DNA of 64,000 nt, from NCBI GenBank assembly GCA_030620095.1, contig JAUTXW010003390.1, positions 310,001 to 374,000 of the forward strand, written 5' to 3'. Positions within the stretch are counted from its first letter, which is position 1. Each line of letters begins with the position of its first letter. Positions 36,764-50,230 of the stretch are shown here, one piece after another. The position numbers were made by a program, and so were the translations under genes. The DNA comes from Kuschelorhynchus macadamiae. Taxonomy: Eukaryota > Arthropoda > Insecta > Coleoptera > Curculionidae. The notes below the pieces were generated by a model. The model was not told the origin of the DNA and did not search any database. It saw only the letters and a program-made list of their open reading frames with translations.

Positions 36764-38739
36764 GATTTTTTTTTGTTTGATTTTTATTTAAGTGTTTTGT
36801 TCACAAGTATCACCGTTTAATAATAATTGCTGATATACTAATTACGTTTTTTTAAATTAGATTTTCGATCCAGATTATTTTAGAATTATCTTTGTTTAAA
36901 TAGTTCATTTCTAGATATTTATCACATGCAATGACTGAATATTATTAAGCTTTATGGTGTTATACATTATACAGGAAAACTAAAATGTTAATAATATCCT
37001 TGTACTTTTTTTTAAATTTAATGTTGTCATGATATAGTCAACTTTGTTTTTCTTTTAATACTTTTTTAGCAGTTTGCTTAGTTTAATTCCTTACCTGGAA
37101 TTTAAAATAATTTTATTAACTCGTTTTCAAACTCAAAAAAAGCCTTGAATCTCATAGAAATTGGGAAAAGCTTTATTCTTTTATCTTGCCAAGCTTTTTA
37201 AAAGCTTAATATAATTTTTATATACTATCCGTTTATTCATTTGTTATGAATGGATATTCTATTTTTAAATCCTAGTGATTTTTTCCAAGGGACTACCCAG
37301 GGAGAAGATTGAGTATAATATGCAGAATGGTTTTTAGTTAATACAACTTGCTTTTTAAATTGTGTAAATTTTCTATTGATCATTAGAAACCAAATAATAC
37401 TTAGCAAATTTCAAAAACGAAACCATTTTTCAAAAATTGATAAAGATTTAATGTTTTGTTAATGCATCTTCTGGTTCAAAAGGTTGTTACATTTTTTTAA
37501 ATATCTGTATGCAGTTTCTCGAGGATTAATACAATTTTAACATTATGCATTATGGTGATTTAGCTTTTAGTTCCGAGGGTTGTATCATATTTTTTAATTT
37601 TTCTTATTTTTGATAGAAGAAAATACACTCAGATAATAATTATTATGTCTTACCTTAATGGCTTAACTAATTTAAATTTAAACTTGTTAGCTACTTGTTT
37701 ACATAATTAATTAACGGTATCTAGTTTTAAATCTTTATTTGATTTTTCATATCATTAATGTTAGTTTTTTTTTCTGCAAAAGTAGGCGTAACTGTTTAAT
37801 AATAATTACAGGTATTCCCATTGTTTTTTTAAAGGTTAACTAGAATTTATTTTCAAGTTTTAGAACACTTTGGAATTTTGTTCAAATATTGTATTACTAT
37901 ATAATACATACTGAAAGAAATAAGTTCTGTGGGGTTTTACTTTATACATGAGAAACCTTCAATTTTCTTTGAAGGTGTATCTTTTGTCCTTCTGACAATT
38001 TGGATTTTAAATGTTCACACTTTTTTTAATATCATGATGATATAGCATGAACTTTCTTTTTATATTACATATTTCTAGTTTTAGACCTCACTAACCTGAA
38101 TTTAAAAAAATAATACACTCAGATTTTGTGGAATCATACAAATCAACTTTTTTAGAAAGTAATTAAGTATATTTTTATTACGTACATTTTTTTTTGATTG
38201 ATCGATTTACAATAGCTCAAAGGTTTCTCAGAACATAATACGGTTAATAACTTAAAAGTCTTTATTAACCGATTGGTTCAATGGCATTTTTGTGTTGTTT
38301 GCGTAGGATATTGACTTTTTTCCAGCAGATAACAATTTTTTTTTAATGTTGGGATATATCACGAAAGCTTGAGGTCTAAGAAGGTCGAAAAGGAGGCCGT
38401 GGTTTGGGACCCATGTTAAACTGTAGGTCCTCGTCTAATTTGGCCTCGTTAGGGAAAGGAGGCCTTAATAGTTAATACTGGTGACCAGTGGCGAAGGATG
38501 ACTTTTTTTTCATCACTTATTATCCCGCCTTGTTGAATTTGACATTATGCGAAACTATAAATGACCTTTTGTTTTAGTTTTCAGTTATTTTCTGTGCGTG
38601 AATTCATATAGAGGGGGGGCTCTTATTTAGAATTGCGTTTCAAGACGACAGTATTCAAATATTCTTTCCAAATTTTAAATGGGTCATTTTAAATTTTAAA
38701 AGGTTAATAAAATGTTATCTCGCCAATTAGATTTCTGCT
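36764..38739. other. AT-rich intergenic DNA
   Basis: Bases 38370-38520 hold a GC-richer patch (aaggaggccgtggtttggga ... gaaaggaggcc, then ctggtgaccag) that may be a small repeat. Nothing else is recognised. Confidence 0.3.
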
Positions 38740-38960
38740 TCAAAAAATGTAGTAGCGTACTTAGAGGGAGTGGGGAATAGGGGATATATCCGTCAATGGT
38801 TCCATACAACTTAAGACACAGTTGTTTTATTTACTAACTGGGGGTGGCGTTTACTCTCAACTGAAAGTATAAAAAATCTAGTTTTTTGATTATTCTTTTG
38901 GATTTTTTTTAAATATAATATGTTGGTATTCTTAGTTTTAAAGCAAAGATTTTTTAGGAT
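38740..38960 (+). repeat. Repeat family B copy
   Basis: It shares, in order, 'gtagcgtacttagagg', 'atatccgtcaatggttccata', 'actgggggtggcgttt' and 'gaaagtataa' with 44690-44930 and 57950-58160. It is noncoding and its ends are not defined. Confidence 0.6.
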
Positions 38961-39469
38961 TTAACAAAATTTAAATTGTTATGTTGGTTCTAGTTCTACG
39001 ACATTTTTCAATTTTTTGCTTCTTTCATTTGGATCAAGATGTTTGATAATCAAGTTTAATGATTTTTTCTCTGATAATTACGCTGGCCAACTCAAGTACA
39101 TAAAGCAAAATCTTGATCCAAATTAAAATGTATATATATATCTCATGAACCACGAAAGGTATTATAATGCGTGTTTCAAGATATGAGGGCGCTTTATTGT
39201 AAAATATTCTAAAGGTTCAGCAGCTTTAGTAGTTTTAGTAGTTTTGCTATACTGGGTGGTTTTAAAAAGAAGTGCACTTTTCACAAAATTTGATCTTAGC
39301 GGCAATCATGGAAAAAGATAATAAATTTTCATTTCATTTTATGGAGTTGTTCGGCAGATTAAATGCAAAAAACAGTTTGATGGATTTTTTGATATCTCCC
39401 CTTACTTTTGAGATATGATTTTTCATTTATTTCATAAGTTAGTTGAAGAGATGTCTCTATTATATACGT

Positions 39470-39890
39470 TACTAATTTATTTATACAAGGTGTGCAGAAT
39501 TTAAAAAGGAAATGTTTTTAATAAAGAAATCTTCAAAGATCAAATTTTGATTATTGTGGTGGATATCAGAAAATAAAAGCAGGTTTTTGAGGACTTCAGC
39601 TAACTTTTAATATCCTTACACCTTAGGGTGGAGAGAATTTGAGAGTATTTTTGATGGCTGGTAATTCTGCGTAACAAGAGTAATGAAATTTGTTATGCAC
39701 CTATAGAATACATTCAAAATATCAAACAATATGGCAAAAATTAAATCTAAACAGCTCCTCACAAAACGTTTGAGAACAAGATCGAAGAAGTCATAAAAAA
39801 TGTATAATTGTGCAAAAGTTGTCATTCTACAGTATGGACCCAAAAGTAGAACCAAATTTGCAAGGAATAAAATAAGTATTCAGGGTATAA
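39470..39890 (+). repeat. Repeat family C copy
   Basis: It is collinear with 44030-44390: 'gtgtgcagaatttaaaaagg', 'ggtggatatcagaaaa', 'agtaatgaaatttgt', 'aaatatcaaacaatatggcaaaaatt' and the end 'attcagggtataaattgattgatgcccaaaac'. Divergence is high, so the family is old. Confidence 0.55.
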
Positions 39891-40831
39891 ATTGATTGAT
39901 GCCCAAAACTTTAAGTGAAGATTTATCTTATAAATAAGAAAAAAATTTATATAAAAAGAGCTCCACAAAAGCTTTGATAGATACAGGGTGATAAAATGTT
40001 AATAAATATTTTTTTAGTTTTTTTTTGTATTCCTCGTATATTTCCACAGATTTTGAAACCAAATTTGATACACGTTATATTATGAGTAATTTCCATAAAG
40101 CGACTAAACACGTTTTGAAAAATTCTACAGAGTGTTATTTTCTCCGGGTTGCAACCCGTTTGACACTTGCCATTTTTACAGAAAAGTTAAATTCCTCAGT
40201 TATTGAGCAAAATATACCTTTTTTTTAATTTCACATTTTTCTGGATAGCTTTGAAATGGTACAAGACATCAAAAATTGAAAAAAACGCAAAAAGTTACAG
40301 AACAGAATAAGAAATTTAATTTAAATGTCTCCCATAATATACGAGGTATATGGAAAAGACGAAATATAAACTTTTTGGGCATGAATTAATTTACCTCTGT
40401 ATACTGCGTATTCAAAAATTGATGAAGGGCGGTTCTATTTCTACCGAGTGTATTTTAAAATCGAATAAGTTTACCATTGATGTAATTTACAAGCTATTCA
40501 TCTTTACTACTTTAACATTTTTAAGCTGTTTCTTCAAACTCGAATTTTTTAACCACTATCTACAACTCATATAAAAGAATGAATCCAAAATTAATTAAAT
40601 TAAAAGAAATAGGATTCTTTTTTTTTTTAATTTTCTATGAATTACTTAAATTACACTATCAAATTAAAAAGTAATGCCCCAGTTCTTGTGCAATTAACGA
40701 AAACCGACTATACATTCTGCCCTGATTAACCAAACCGCCCTATGTACAGAGTTGAAAGCTGGAAAAATCGATTTTAGTGCACATTTTTGTACAAGGTGGC
40801 TCGTTTATCTTTGGACACTACCTTACCTCAT
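39891..40831. other. AT-rich DNA with a possible small inverted-repeat element
   Basis: CCTCGTATAT at about 40034 faces ATATACGAGG at about 40338, about 310 bp apart, and could be the ends of a MITE. Only about 10 bp match, so it is not called separately. Confidence 0.25.
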
Positions 40832-42806
40832 AGAGTAAACGAGAGAGGGAGCGAAAAGTTCAATATAAAAGTTAATTGGGGTAACTCGAGTGTTTAATTT
40901 ATTTTATTTTAATATATACGGGGTGCTTCGTTTTTCGTGGGCAGTACCTGTTTTGTTATTTTAAATGAGACACCCTGTATAACTATACTAATTTTAATTT
41001 TTATAGCACCCTTTATGACGCATTCAGTAATATTTAACTGGATGGAGTTGTGATGCAACGTTTCAGATTTATCATATTTATTTGGTACATTTTTATACCG
41101 GTGTATTTAAAGTACTTTGGTATTTTTTGAAACTCTATCTGAGCCATAAAAAAGACAAATTTAGTTTTTATTTACTGCCCAGAACCCACCTCTCAAAATT
41201 TAAATAAAATGACCCAATGTTGCCAAATTTCGCGTATAGTTATTTTTCTCAACATTTTCGAATACAACCCCTATATATTATATTAGATCTAATTAGAGAA
41301 CTAAACGAAGAGTTCTACAATATATAACAACATGGGTGTGTAAGGCACAGTTTTGGAATTATAGACGATTTTCTTCAGTAAATATTTTTTTAACCCCAAA
41401 TGGGAATTTCCAATTGTTAACGAAATATTATTATTTACGTACCGATTTACAGATTTTATTCTACAATCCATTCTATTATCTGTATTGTGTTTTCATACGG
41501 TTTGGTTTTATTCATTTCTGATAGGGAATACAATCTAGTTTTAAAATTAAATTTGCTTGTCTTCCAGGAGATACTATGTATTTAATAAGGGGTTGGATAT
41601 TATTATTTACTTTATCCACTTGTTTAACAATTTTTACTATAGAGGAAAATGTTAATATAATAGAGTGTTTATATTAAATAATAATAATCTTACTCTGGCT
41701 GTTAGGGATAATATAACTAAATTTCCATGAAGGGTACCCCTAGAAAAGAAAACATCTTTGACATGATTTACCAACCTAACATTTTATTGTATGTGGAAGA
41801 GACTTCTGAAAACTCAACCAATCGTACATCTTTGATTTTGAACGTCAGAAGAACAACGTTGCAAACATTCAAATAATCGAATGAAAGCTCTATAAATATT
41901 GTCCATTAGAAAAATTTGGACAACGTGATTTCAACTCCAGGATAAATTTTTGCAATATTCTTGAGGAAGGACATTTCTTAGGAAATATATTTGCCAATGT
42001 TACTTGGACTGATGAGTCCCTATTTGCAGCCTCAAAAAAATTCTTTTAACCGAAAAATATCCATTATTGGAGTGAGAATAAAGAATCAGTTACGGAAATT
42101 ACAAAATGAGGAACAACTTCAGTAAAGCTTTGGTGCAGCATTTATAAGTCCAAAATTATAGGTCCAGAATTTGTTCATTAATAAAATATTTTAATATTAT
42201 AAATAATAATATTTCGTTAACAATGTTTCGAAAATCCGTTTGGAGTTAAAAAAAATTACTGAAGATAATCGTCTATAAGTCCAAAACGGTGCCTCACAGA
42301 TCCATCTTGTTATATAACGTTAAACTCGTAGTTTAGTTCTTTATATAGATTAAACATAATATATAGGGGATTGCATTTGAAAATGTTGAGAAAAATAATT
42401 ATACGCCAAATTTGGCGGCACTGTGTCAATCATTTCATGTCGAGAGATTGGTACTAGACAGTATATAAAACATACGTTTATCTTTTTTATGGCTTAAGTA
42501 CAGTTTTAGAAAGTATCAAAATACCTTCTATATACCGGTACAAAAACGTACCAAATACTGAAGATAGATGTTAATAAATCTGAAACGTTGCACACATACC
42601 CATCATGTTATAAATAGTTGAAAGCGTCATGAATAGCACTATTTGAATTTGTATCAATATACAGGGCGTGCCACTTAAAATAAGAAAGTTGATATCTGCC
42701 CATGAAAAACGACGTACCCTGTATATATGAGAATACAATAAATTAAACCCTTGAGTTGCCCTAATTAACGTCTTTACTCAACTTTTCGCTGCATCTCGTA
42801 TACTTT
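40832..42806. mobile_element. Decayed DNA transposon with ~610-bp inverted arms
   Basis: The left arm (about 40832-41437) and right arm (about 42195-42806) are diverged reverse complements over their length. Landmarks include 'aacttttcgct', 'taattaacttt', acaccctgtata, 'gcaacgtttcagattta', 'tttggtac.tttttataccgg', 'gagccataaaaaaga', 'tttttctcaacattttc' and 'ttgttaacgaaatattattatt'. The spacer of about 757 bp holds a DDE transposase relic. The paired 65-bp segments near 40920 and 42660 themselves have tacaggg/ccctgta ends. No target duplication was identified. Confidence 0.75.
41921..42181 (+). pseudogene. Mariner/IS630-type (DDE_3) transposase relic inside the inverted-arm element
   Basis: The reading frame gives QRDFNSRINFCNILEEGHF, then NVTWTDESLFAASKKFF, a stop at 42047-42049, then PKNIHYWSENKESVTEITK, a stop, and GTTSVKLWCSIYKSKIIGPE before a final stop. 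The pattern R-x-x-FC-x-x-x-L...WTDES-x-F...N-x-HYW...W-C-x-I...IGP is that of insect DDE_3 transposases around a catalytic Asp (WTDES). Only this central part survives. Confidence 0.75.
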
Positions 42807-44029
<1,223 letters not shown>

Positions 44030-44390
44030 GTTAATATCTACAAAGTGTGCAAAATTGAAAAAGGAATGTTTTTAATGAAAATATCTCCAAATACCAAAAT
44101 ATAAATATTGAGGTGGATATCAGAAAACCAAAACACGAATTTTTTGATAAGCCTGTTAATTATGAATTATTTCAGCAATGAAATTTGTAACATATACAGT
44201 GCATTTAACTTACTAAACGATATAGCAAAATTTATATTCAAAGGCTCCTACAAAATATTTGACTACAATATAGAAAAAGTAAAGGAAATGCCTCGTTACG
44301 TAAAATTCCTAGTTCTACAGGGTGGAAACAAAAGTTGCCGCAAATTAATGATTATTCAGGGTGTAAACTAATTCACGCCCAAAACTCTAA
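44030..44390 (+). repeat. Repeat family C copy
   Basis: It is collinear with 39470-39890 and ends 'attcagggtgtaaactaattcacgcccaaaac'. The 87-codon frame inside (44108-44371) is not recognised and is not open in the sister copy. Confidence 0.55.
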
Positions 44391-44579
44391 ACTAATGCTA
44401 CGCCTGCAACGCGAAAAAATATCACAAAACATGGGGTATTTTTCCAAAGTTTATTTCGTGGATTTATTGATATGATTCTTAGTATAACATTTTAGCACCC
44501 GGTAGCTCAAATACAAAGCGTGTGCAGATCCCTATTTATAACAGCTGTTTCCTAATTTTTTTTAGATAAATCAACATAT

Positions 44580-44930
44580 AGAGTTTTGGGCGTATATGTT
44601 TTTTATGTGGGTACTTCCAAGGTAATTATTCGTTTGAGATTTTTAAAAGTTTCTCAATTTTAAAATTCTGCCAATTAACCTTCTAGTTAAAAAAGCCGCA
44701 GTAATGTACTTATAGGAAAGAGGGGATAGCGGGATATATATCCACCCGTGGTTCCATATAATTTGTTTTATTTTCTAATTAACTCTTGATTTTTGTGTAA
44801 CTGGAGGTTGCGTTTGCTATTAGTTTGAAGTATAAGAGAGCTAACTTTTTTTTTAAATATTGTTTTTGGTTTTCATTTTTACCCTAGCTTCTTGCTGAAG
44901 CTCTTATCTGCGTACGCCACTAAAAGATTG
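44580..44930 (+). repeat. Repeat family B copy
   Basis: It shares 'tttttatgtgggtactt', 'attctgccaattaaccttc', 'gtggttccatataattt' and 'actggaggttgcgtttgc' with the copy at 57835-58160. It is noncoding. Confidence 0.6.
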
Positions 44931-45480
44931 TTCTGCAATTTTTTAAAGATAGAATGAGTACATTCTTCGTTTCAAATTAGAGTTTTTTTTTTCTGGGGGA
45001 TAAATAAAATTTAAAAATATTTTGCTTGTTCTACTTCTAGTTTTTAAAGTTGTAACAACATCTCTTAATTTTATTTTCTTGTTTATAACCTAATTTTGTT
45101 AAAATTTCATTCTTTAAAATAACTTTAAATTTAGGTAAGTTATAATGTTTTAAATAATTATTTAAATTATTAAACTTTAATTAGTCCTAAAAAAATTGAT
45201 TTTTTTAAATAAGATTAAATGAAGCTGTAGTTCCCCGTTGTATTATGATTATGATTGTAATTAAATCTGTTTAATATATTAAAAAGATATGCCGCAGACA
45301 TATTGATAGTAGTTTTATGTATAAAAACCATACAGTAATATTTTTAAAAAAATCTATGTTCATCCGACTTAATTTTCTGAGCATATCCAAAGTTTTGGTA
45401 TTTATCACAGCCAAAATTATTGTCGTTGCTCTTTTTTGAAGGATTTGTAGTCTGTTTTTGTCAGACTGTTTTATTGTTTA
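44931..45480. other. AT-rich DNA, nothing recognised
   Basis: No supported feature. Confidence 0.35.
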
Positions 45481-45600
45481 CGCATAATAAACTGCTCGTC
45501 ATAAAGAATGCAAAAGGTTTACTTGACATGATATTTAAATGCTAGTCGTTCCGACATATCTTAACCGATTTGAATAAGCTTTTCAGATTCTAAAAGCTTG
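45481..45600 (+). repeat. Repeat family D copy
   Basis: It shares 'aaactgctcgtca', 'tttacttgacat', 'tagtcgttccgacat' and 'tttgaataagc' with the reverse complement of 57580-57690, about 12 kb away. Confidence 0.6.
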
Positions 45601-46818
45601 TTTCACGTAGAATCAGCGACGGATTGGTTTTCCCAGATACATTTTTTTAGCGTTGTACAGGGTGGTAAGACTACGGTAATGTAAAGAATTACAATTTTCA
45701 ACAAGTATTTTTTTAAAGGAAGACCTCGTTATTATGTACTAATATTTTGAAGCCTAGGGCAATATCTCAGAACATTTTTTGGTAGTTTTTTGTTTACTGC
45801 GTTGTAAATAACATTTATTTTTTATAAATAGCTGATGTTAGGCACAAATGATGAAATGTGCGAATTTATAATTGGCTAATACCACATTTTTATTGTTATT
45901 AATACCTGCGGTCTATTTTAAAAAAATAATTTTTGTACGGGGCCTTTTAACTTATACAGAGTGTCCCAAAATAGAGTTCGACCTAAGTGAGGTGATGTTT
46001 TACTTTGAAAAAAGTGTCAAATTGTATTATATGGATTGCATAAAGTCTCAGAAAAGAAGCAATGTGACAAACAATGAAACAATTTTTTTCAATTATTGAC
46101 CTTAGTGAAATTTGAATTAGTATAACATTTGTGATTGAAATATAAAGCAGAATGACAATAAAAATGCTAGTCATGTGACTTATCTTACTTGTCAAATTTT
46201 ACGTTTTTTTTTAAATGGCGCCACTTTTCGCAAAATTTTGAAAAATGGTAACGGATAAAGTTGTTTCTTTTTTAATTATAAACCAGATTTCAATACTAAG
46301 GAATGACGTCAATTTTTTTTTAACTTATTTCACCTAACCGAATGTTAGCAAACCTAAATTAAACTATCTATTTTTGATTACCTACATGCTTTTTCTTAAT
46401 TAATTTTTTATTTTAAATGTCATTTTCTTGATGAAAACATAAATGGGATATTCTTGTGTATTGAAATAACCAAATGAAGCCCATATTGTTAGGAATTCTG
46501 TAGATAGTATTGAATTAATTATTCGTCGAAAGATTTTATTAATAAAAATGCAGTTATAGTTGGATTAACATTTGCGCAAATTCCATTATCTAGCCCAAAA
46601 GCATTAATTAACCGATAGAGTTGAAACTTGAAAAATCAAAAAAGACAGTGTTGGGCTATTTTCACAAGCTTTTATTTAAAACTTGCTTTCTTCGTATGTC
46701 TGTTTTTCCGGTTCAAAATTTTTAATCAATTTTTCAAGCACTTGCTGGCATCCGATTGAACTAAAATTTGGCATACTTATGGTACCACGGGGTAAAAAAT
46801 CGCGAATAGCTTATATAG
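45601..46818. other. AT-rich DNA, target region of the LTR element
   Basis: Contains acagggtgg (about 45657) and cagagtgtcccaaaatag (about 45958) phrases typical of short degenerate elements. No gene. Confidence 0.3.
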
Positions 46819-46822
46819 GGTG
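46819..46822. repeat. 4-bp target site duplication GGTG (left)
   Basis: GGTG directly precedes the 5' LTR and is repeated after the 3' LTR at 56138-56141, marking a single insertion. Confidence 0.75.
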
Positions 46823-48313
46823 TGTAACAGAATAGACTATAATCTAAGTATAGAGTATACATTTTTATATATTCTAAATATAATTCAAGCAATATGTTAC
46901 TAAAACTGTTGGTTCTCACGTCACACTTAATCAGGCTTGATTATTTCACAAGAATTATAAGTAAATTTATCTAATATTAGTTTCGAGAATTTAAAACCCT
47001 AGATATGTATCATATAACTCAAATACTACAATCTAGAGTATAGACAGATTTATGGATGAACGTTCTTAAAAGGTTACAATTTATGCCTTCCTTTACGAGG
47101 GTTTATGGTCCCATATGTTCCCCGTTTCTTGTTACAAATATTAATTGAAACATTTTATTTGGTTCGATGCAATGATAATAAATGGTCAATTTGCTATGTT
47201 GAAAATACAATAGAGTACTTTGTATCAGAAGCATTACCAAAAAGCCATGTTTTTGGGGCATAATTTTCCCTACAGAAAAGATAAACTGAAAGGGTTTTTC
47301 GTGCCTTTTTTTCGCCATGACTTTTCGGACCCATAATGTGGATAAGTTAGTATAGGCTTATATATTAAATTATATACATAATCTTAGGACGCAGAATTGA
47401 AGGGAATATCTTTTTTTTAATCTATTTATTCACTTTTAATTATCATGGGTGACACCTCGTGTTTCTTTTCGAAGTTCCGAACTTAAAGTTTAGAGTAGGG
47501 ACTTAAGCTTAACCATTCACAGCTTTATTCGTTTTGTCCTAACTAATAAAATCAAAGAGGGGATTGGTCTAAGGGGTGGATCTAGTAATAGCTGAGCTAA
47601 CTTTGTATTTTACGGGAAGTTTAAAAGTTAGTCTGTGTCAGAGTTTTGATTCTTATAGTTGATTTTTAATTCTTCTTTTGTGGTGGTTTATGGGGCTTTA
47701 CGTATACAGTGGGTTATTAAAGTTAAGGGATTTTTTCAAAGATATTTTATTATTCTATGATTTATTTGGGGAGTAACTTGTTTACAAGAGTTAAATTTAC
47801 GGGTTATTTAAAGATTCTTATTTTCTTTTCTTTTGTACTAAGGTTGGGGAGTTTAAGATCCTTCCCTCATTTTCTAGATATAAATACTTTTTTTTTGTTA
47901 TTAGGTTTAAGTATTATTTTTGTACAGCATTTCACTTTCTTTATTTTTGTTAATAGATTTTTAAGTTGTTTTTTAAAAACCGAATCTTTTATTTAAATAA
48001 ACCACCTGATAGTTAAAGTAAAAATATATTCAAGAAGAAGATACCATTGTTGTTGCAGTTTGCTGTTGTTCGAGTTTATATGGCCGCAGAATTGGTGAGA
48101 TAAAATTTATAAATAAATTGTACTAACAATTATAATTGCAAATGGTTTAAATTATAATTCACGAAGAAGCCTATAGAGTACCTTTGATTTTACTTATCAT
48201 ATATTAGTTAATTTCAGTATTGTGACAGGGTTGCCCGCTACGTCTCAAATAAATAAATAAAATAAATAAATAATTTTAAATATAATAATCAACCGCTCGA
48301 TAACCCTGCTACA
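46823..48313 (+). repeat. 5' LTR
   Basis: TGTAACAG...CTGCTACA, 1491 bp. It is nearly identical to 54656-56137. Differences include one T indel near 46914, a short substitution block near 47466, changes near 47855 and a longer AAAT run near 48248. AAATAAA-type polyadenylation signals lie near its end. The short minus-strand frame inside both LTRs is not a recognised gene. Confidence 0.93.
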
Positions 48314-48319
48314 ATTAAA

Positions 48320-48337
48320 TGGCGGCAGCTAAGCGAA
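48320..48337 (+). other. Putative primer-binding site
   Basis: TGGCGGCAGCTAAGCGAA starts six bases after the 5' LTR. Beginning with TGG matches the CCA end of a tRNA. The exact primer tRNA was not identified. Confidence 0.55.
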
Positions 48338-50156
48338 TAAAATGAAAGACTTGCAAATTTTTTTTTTCTTTGTTATGTTCTTATCGTTGAGCAGTTTTTT
48401 ATATTGCAAGTTGATCAGTTTTATAAAAGAACTCATGCGTCTTATTATCTTGAGGTAGTTTAAATTAATTTTTGTTTTGAAAGAGCAGTAGGCTCATGAA
48501 TAATATTGAATGTCTTGATTTGAAAGTTAGAAAAAAAAAGTTACAGGGTTAGATAGATAGGGAATTTCAGCATTAAAGTCAGAGGTACCATTGGAAGCCT
48601 GCGATCGAGGGCAATATCAGGAAGTTTCCAAAAAGCAGCAGCTGTAACGGTAGTAACTAACAAGTTTATTTATTGTTGTGGTTATTTTATTTTTTTTGAT
48701 GATTTGTAATTTTTTGGAATTTCGGATCATAAAGAAATTTTGTTGTTATAATTTATATTTTTGAGAATTAATAAATGTGTTGCCAAGGATTTTAGTTTGA
48801 AGATTTAAATATGTATGGTAAACACAACAATAATAACTTTATTAGAACGTAGTTAGTTGATTAACTTGATTGACTTGCACAGACTCCTTTCATGTTTGTA
48901 GTGCAATGAAACATGATCGTATTTTATATGAACTGTTGCGAATTTGTGGCGTATTGTTTAAGAGATGTTTTAATTTGTTGCTAATTTTTTTTTGTGCGGT
49001 TTTTATGAGAAAAAACAGATATTTTTGAGTTAAGATGCACGTACAAATGAGTATTGAATTTTGTAGGTATATATTTTTTCGTGTGAGTTTAAATTACTTC
49101 GTAAAGTAAAGTGTATTAAAAGGGAAATAAAATTTTGGTTTAGTAATCTCTTAAACGGTAGGATTTCTACATAATACATTTTTTTTTTTTTCTAGGAACT
49201 TAGTTTATTTTGTGGGTGTATTAATACATATTTTTTTTTTTTATACAAATTAGGATTTTTTGCTGAATTTGGAGAGTAGCTGAATTTTTCTATGTGTCAA
49301 CGTATTTGTTTTATTTTTGATTTGAGTTGTTTGGAAAAACATATTTTTGTCTTTCAGGTTTTCTAGGTGTTGAAGAAGGAGAGCCGAACTAAGATGATTT
49401 TTTTTTTATTTCAGCAGAATATATTTTATCCCCGTTTAGGTGTGAAGGTGAAGTCATATTTTATTTTTTTTAATATGTGTAGGTTAGACATTTAATAATG
49501 TTGGTTAATTAAGTAATTAAGGGGATAGTAACATCTTCGCAACGGGTCTATATAATTGCACAATAATATACAAGTGTTTGTGAGCTTTGTAGTTTTGTTT
49601 GAGAACCGATATTTAGACAGAGGTAGAAAAGAGGATTCTTTCGGGTGCCTGGTTATTTGAGTTATATATTGTTTAAGGACAAAGAGTTTGGTCTAAAGAA
49701 AAGGATAAACACTTGTATATATTTCAGTACCTAATGTAATTTAGTTTAGGCAATTTTGGTGAAGAACTAGATACTGGGCAGATATTTTTCTCTTTTTAGA
49801 TAAACAGCCGACATCTGGAAATAATTTGGTTTACGAGGACTATGCGGTGACGTTTATTAGAAATTAAAGCCATGAGCTATTGGTTATTTTAGACAACGTA
49901 TGGTAAATTTGGGTAATTGGATACTATTTATTTTTTTTATATAGGGTTCGGCAGATAATAACGTACAGGTTATTTTTATATTTGATAAAATACGTTGTTT
50001 TATAATGCTTATTTGACTTGCGACTTCTCGATAATTTATGAAGGTATAAAGATATAGATATTGTTTTCTTGCGTTAATTGTTCGTGACCATGACGAAAGA
50101 GTTCACAAACTGGGCAAATAAATTGTTTAGGGGATAAAAACGTGTTTTAACAGTAT

Positions 50157-50230
50157 GAACGTGAATGTTTGAGATAAAAGAGTTACTATATTAGAACGAG
50201 AATGTTTGAGATAAAAGAGTTGCTATATTA
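50157..50230 (+). repeat. 37-bp tandem duplication inside the LTR element
   Basis: Two adjacent 37-bp units (50157-50193 and 50194-50230) begin gaacg.gaatgtttgagat and end ctatatta. They differ at two positions. Confidence 0.85.

Noticed and set aside
47103..47318. 71-codon minus-strand frame present in both LTRs
   Set aside because: Duplicated only because LTRs are duplicated; no recognisable domain, and antisense to the element.
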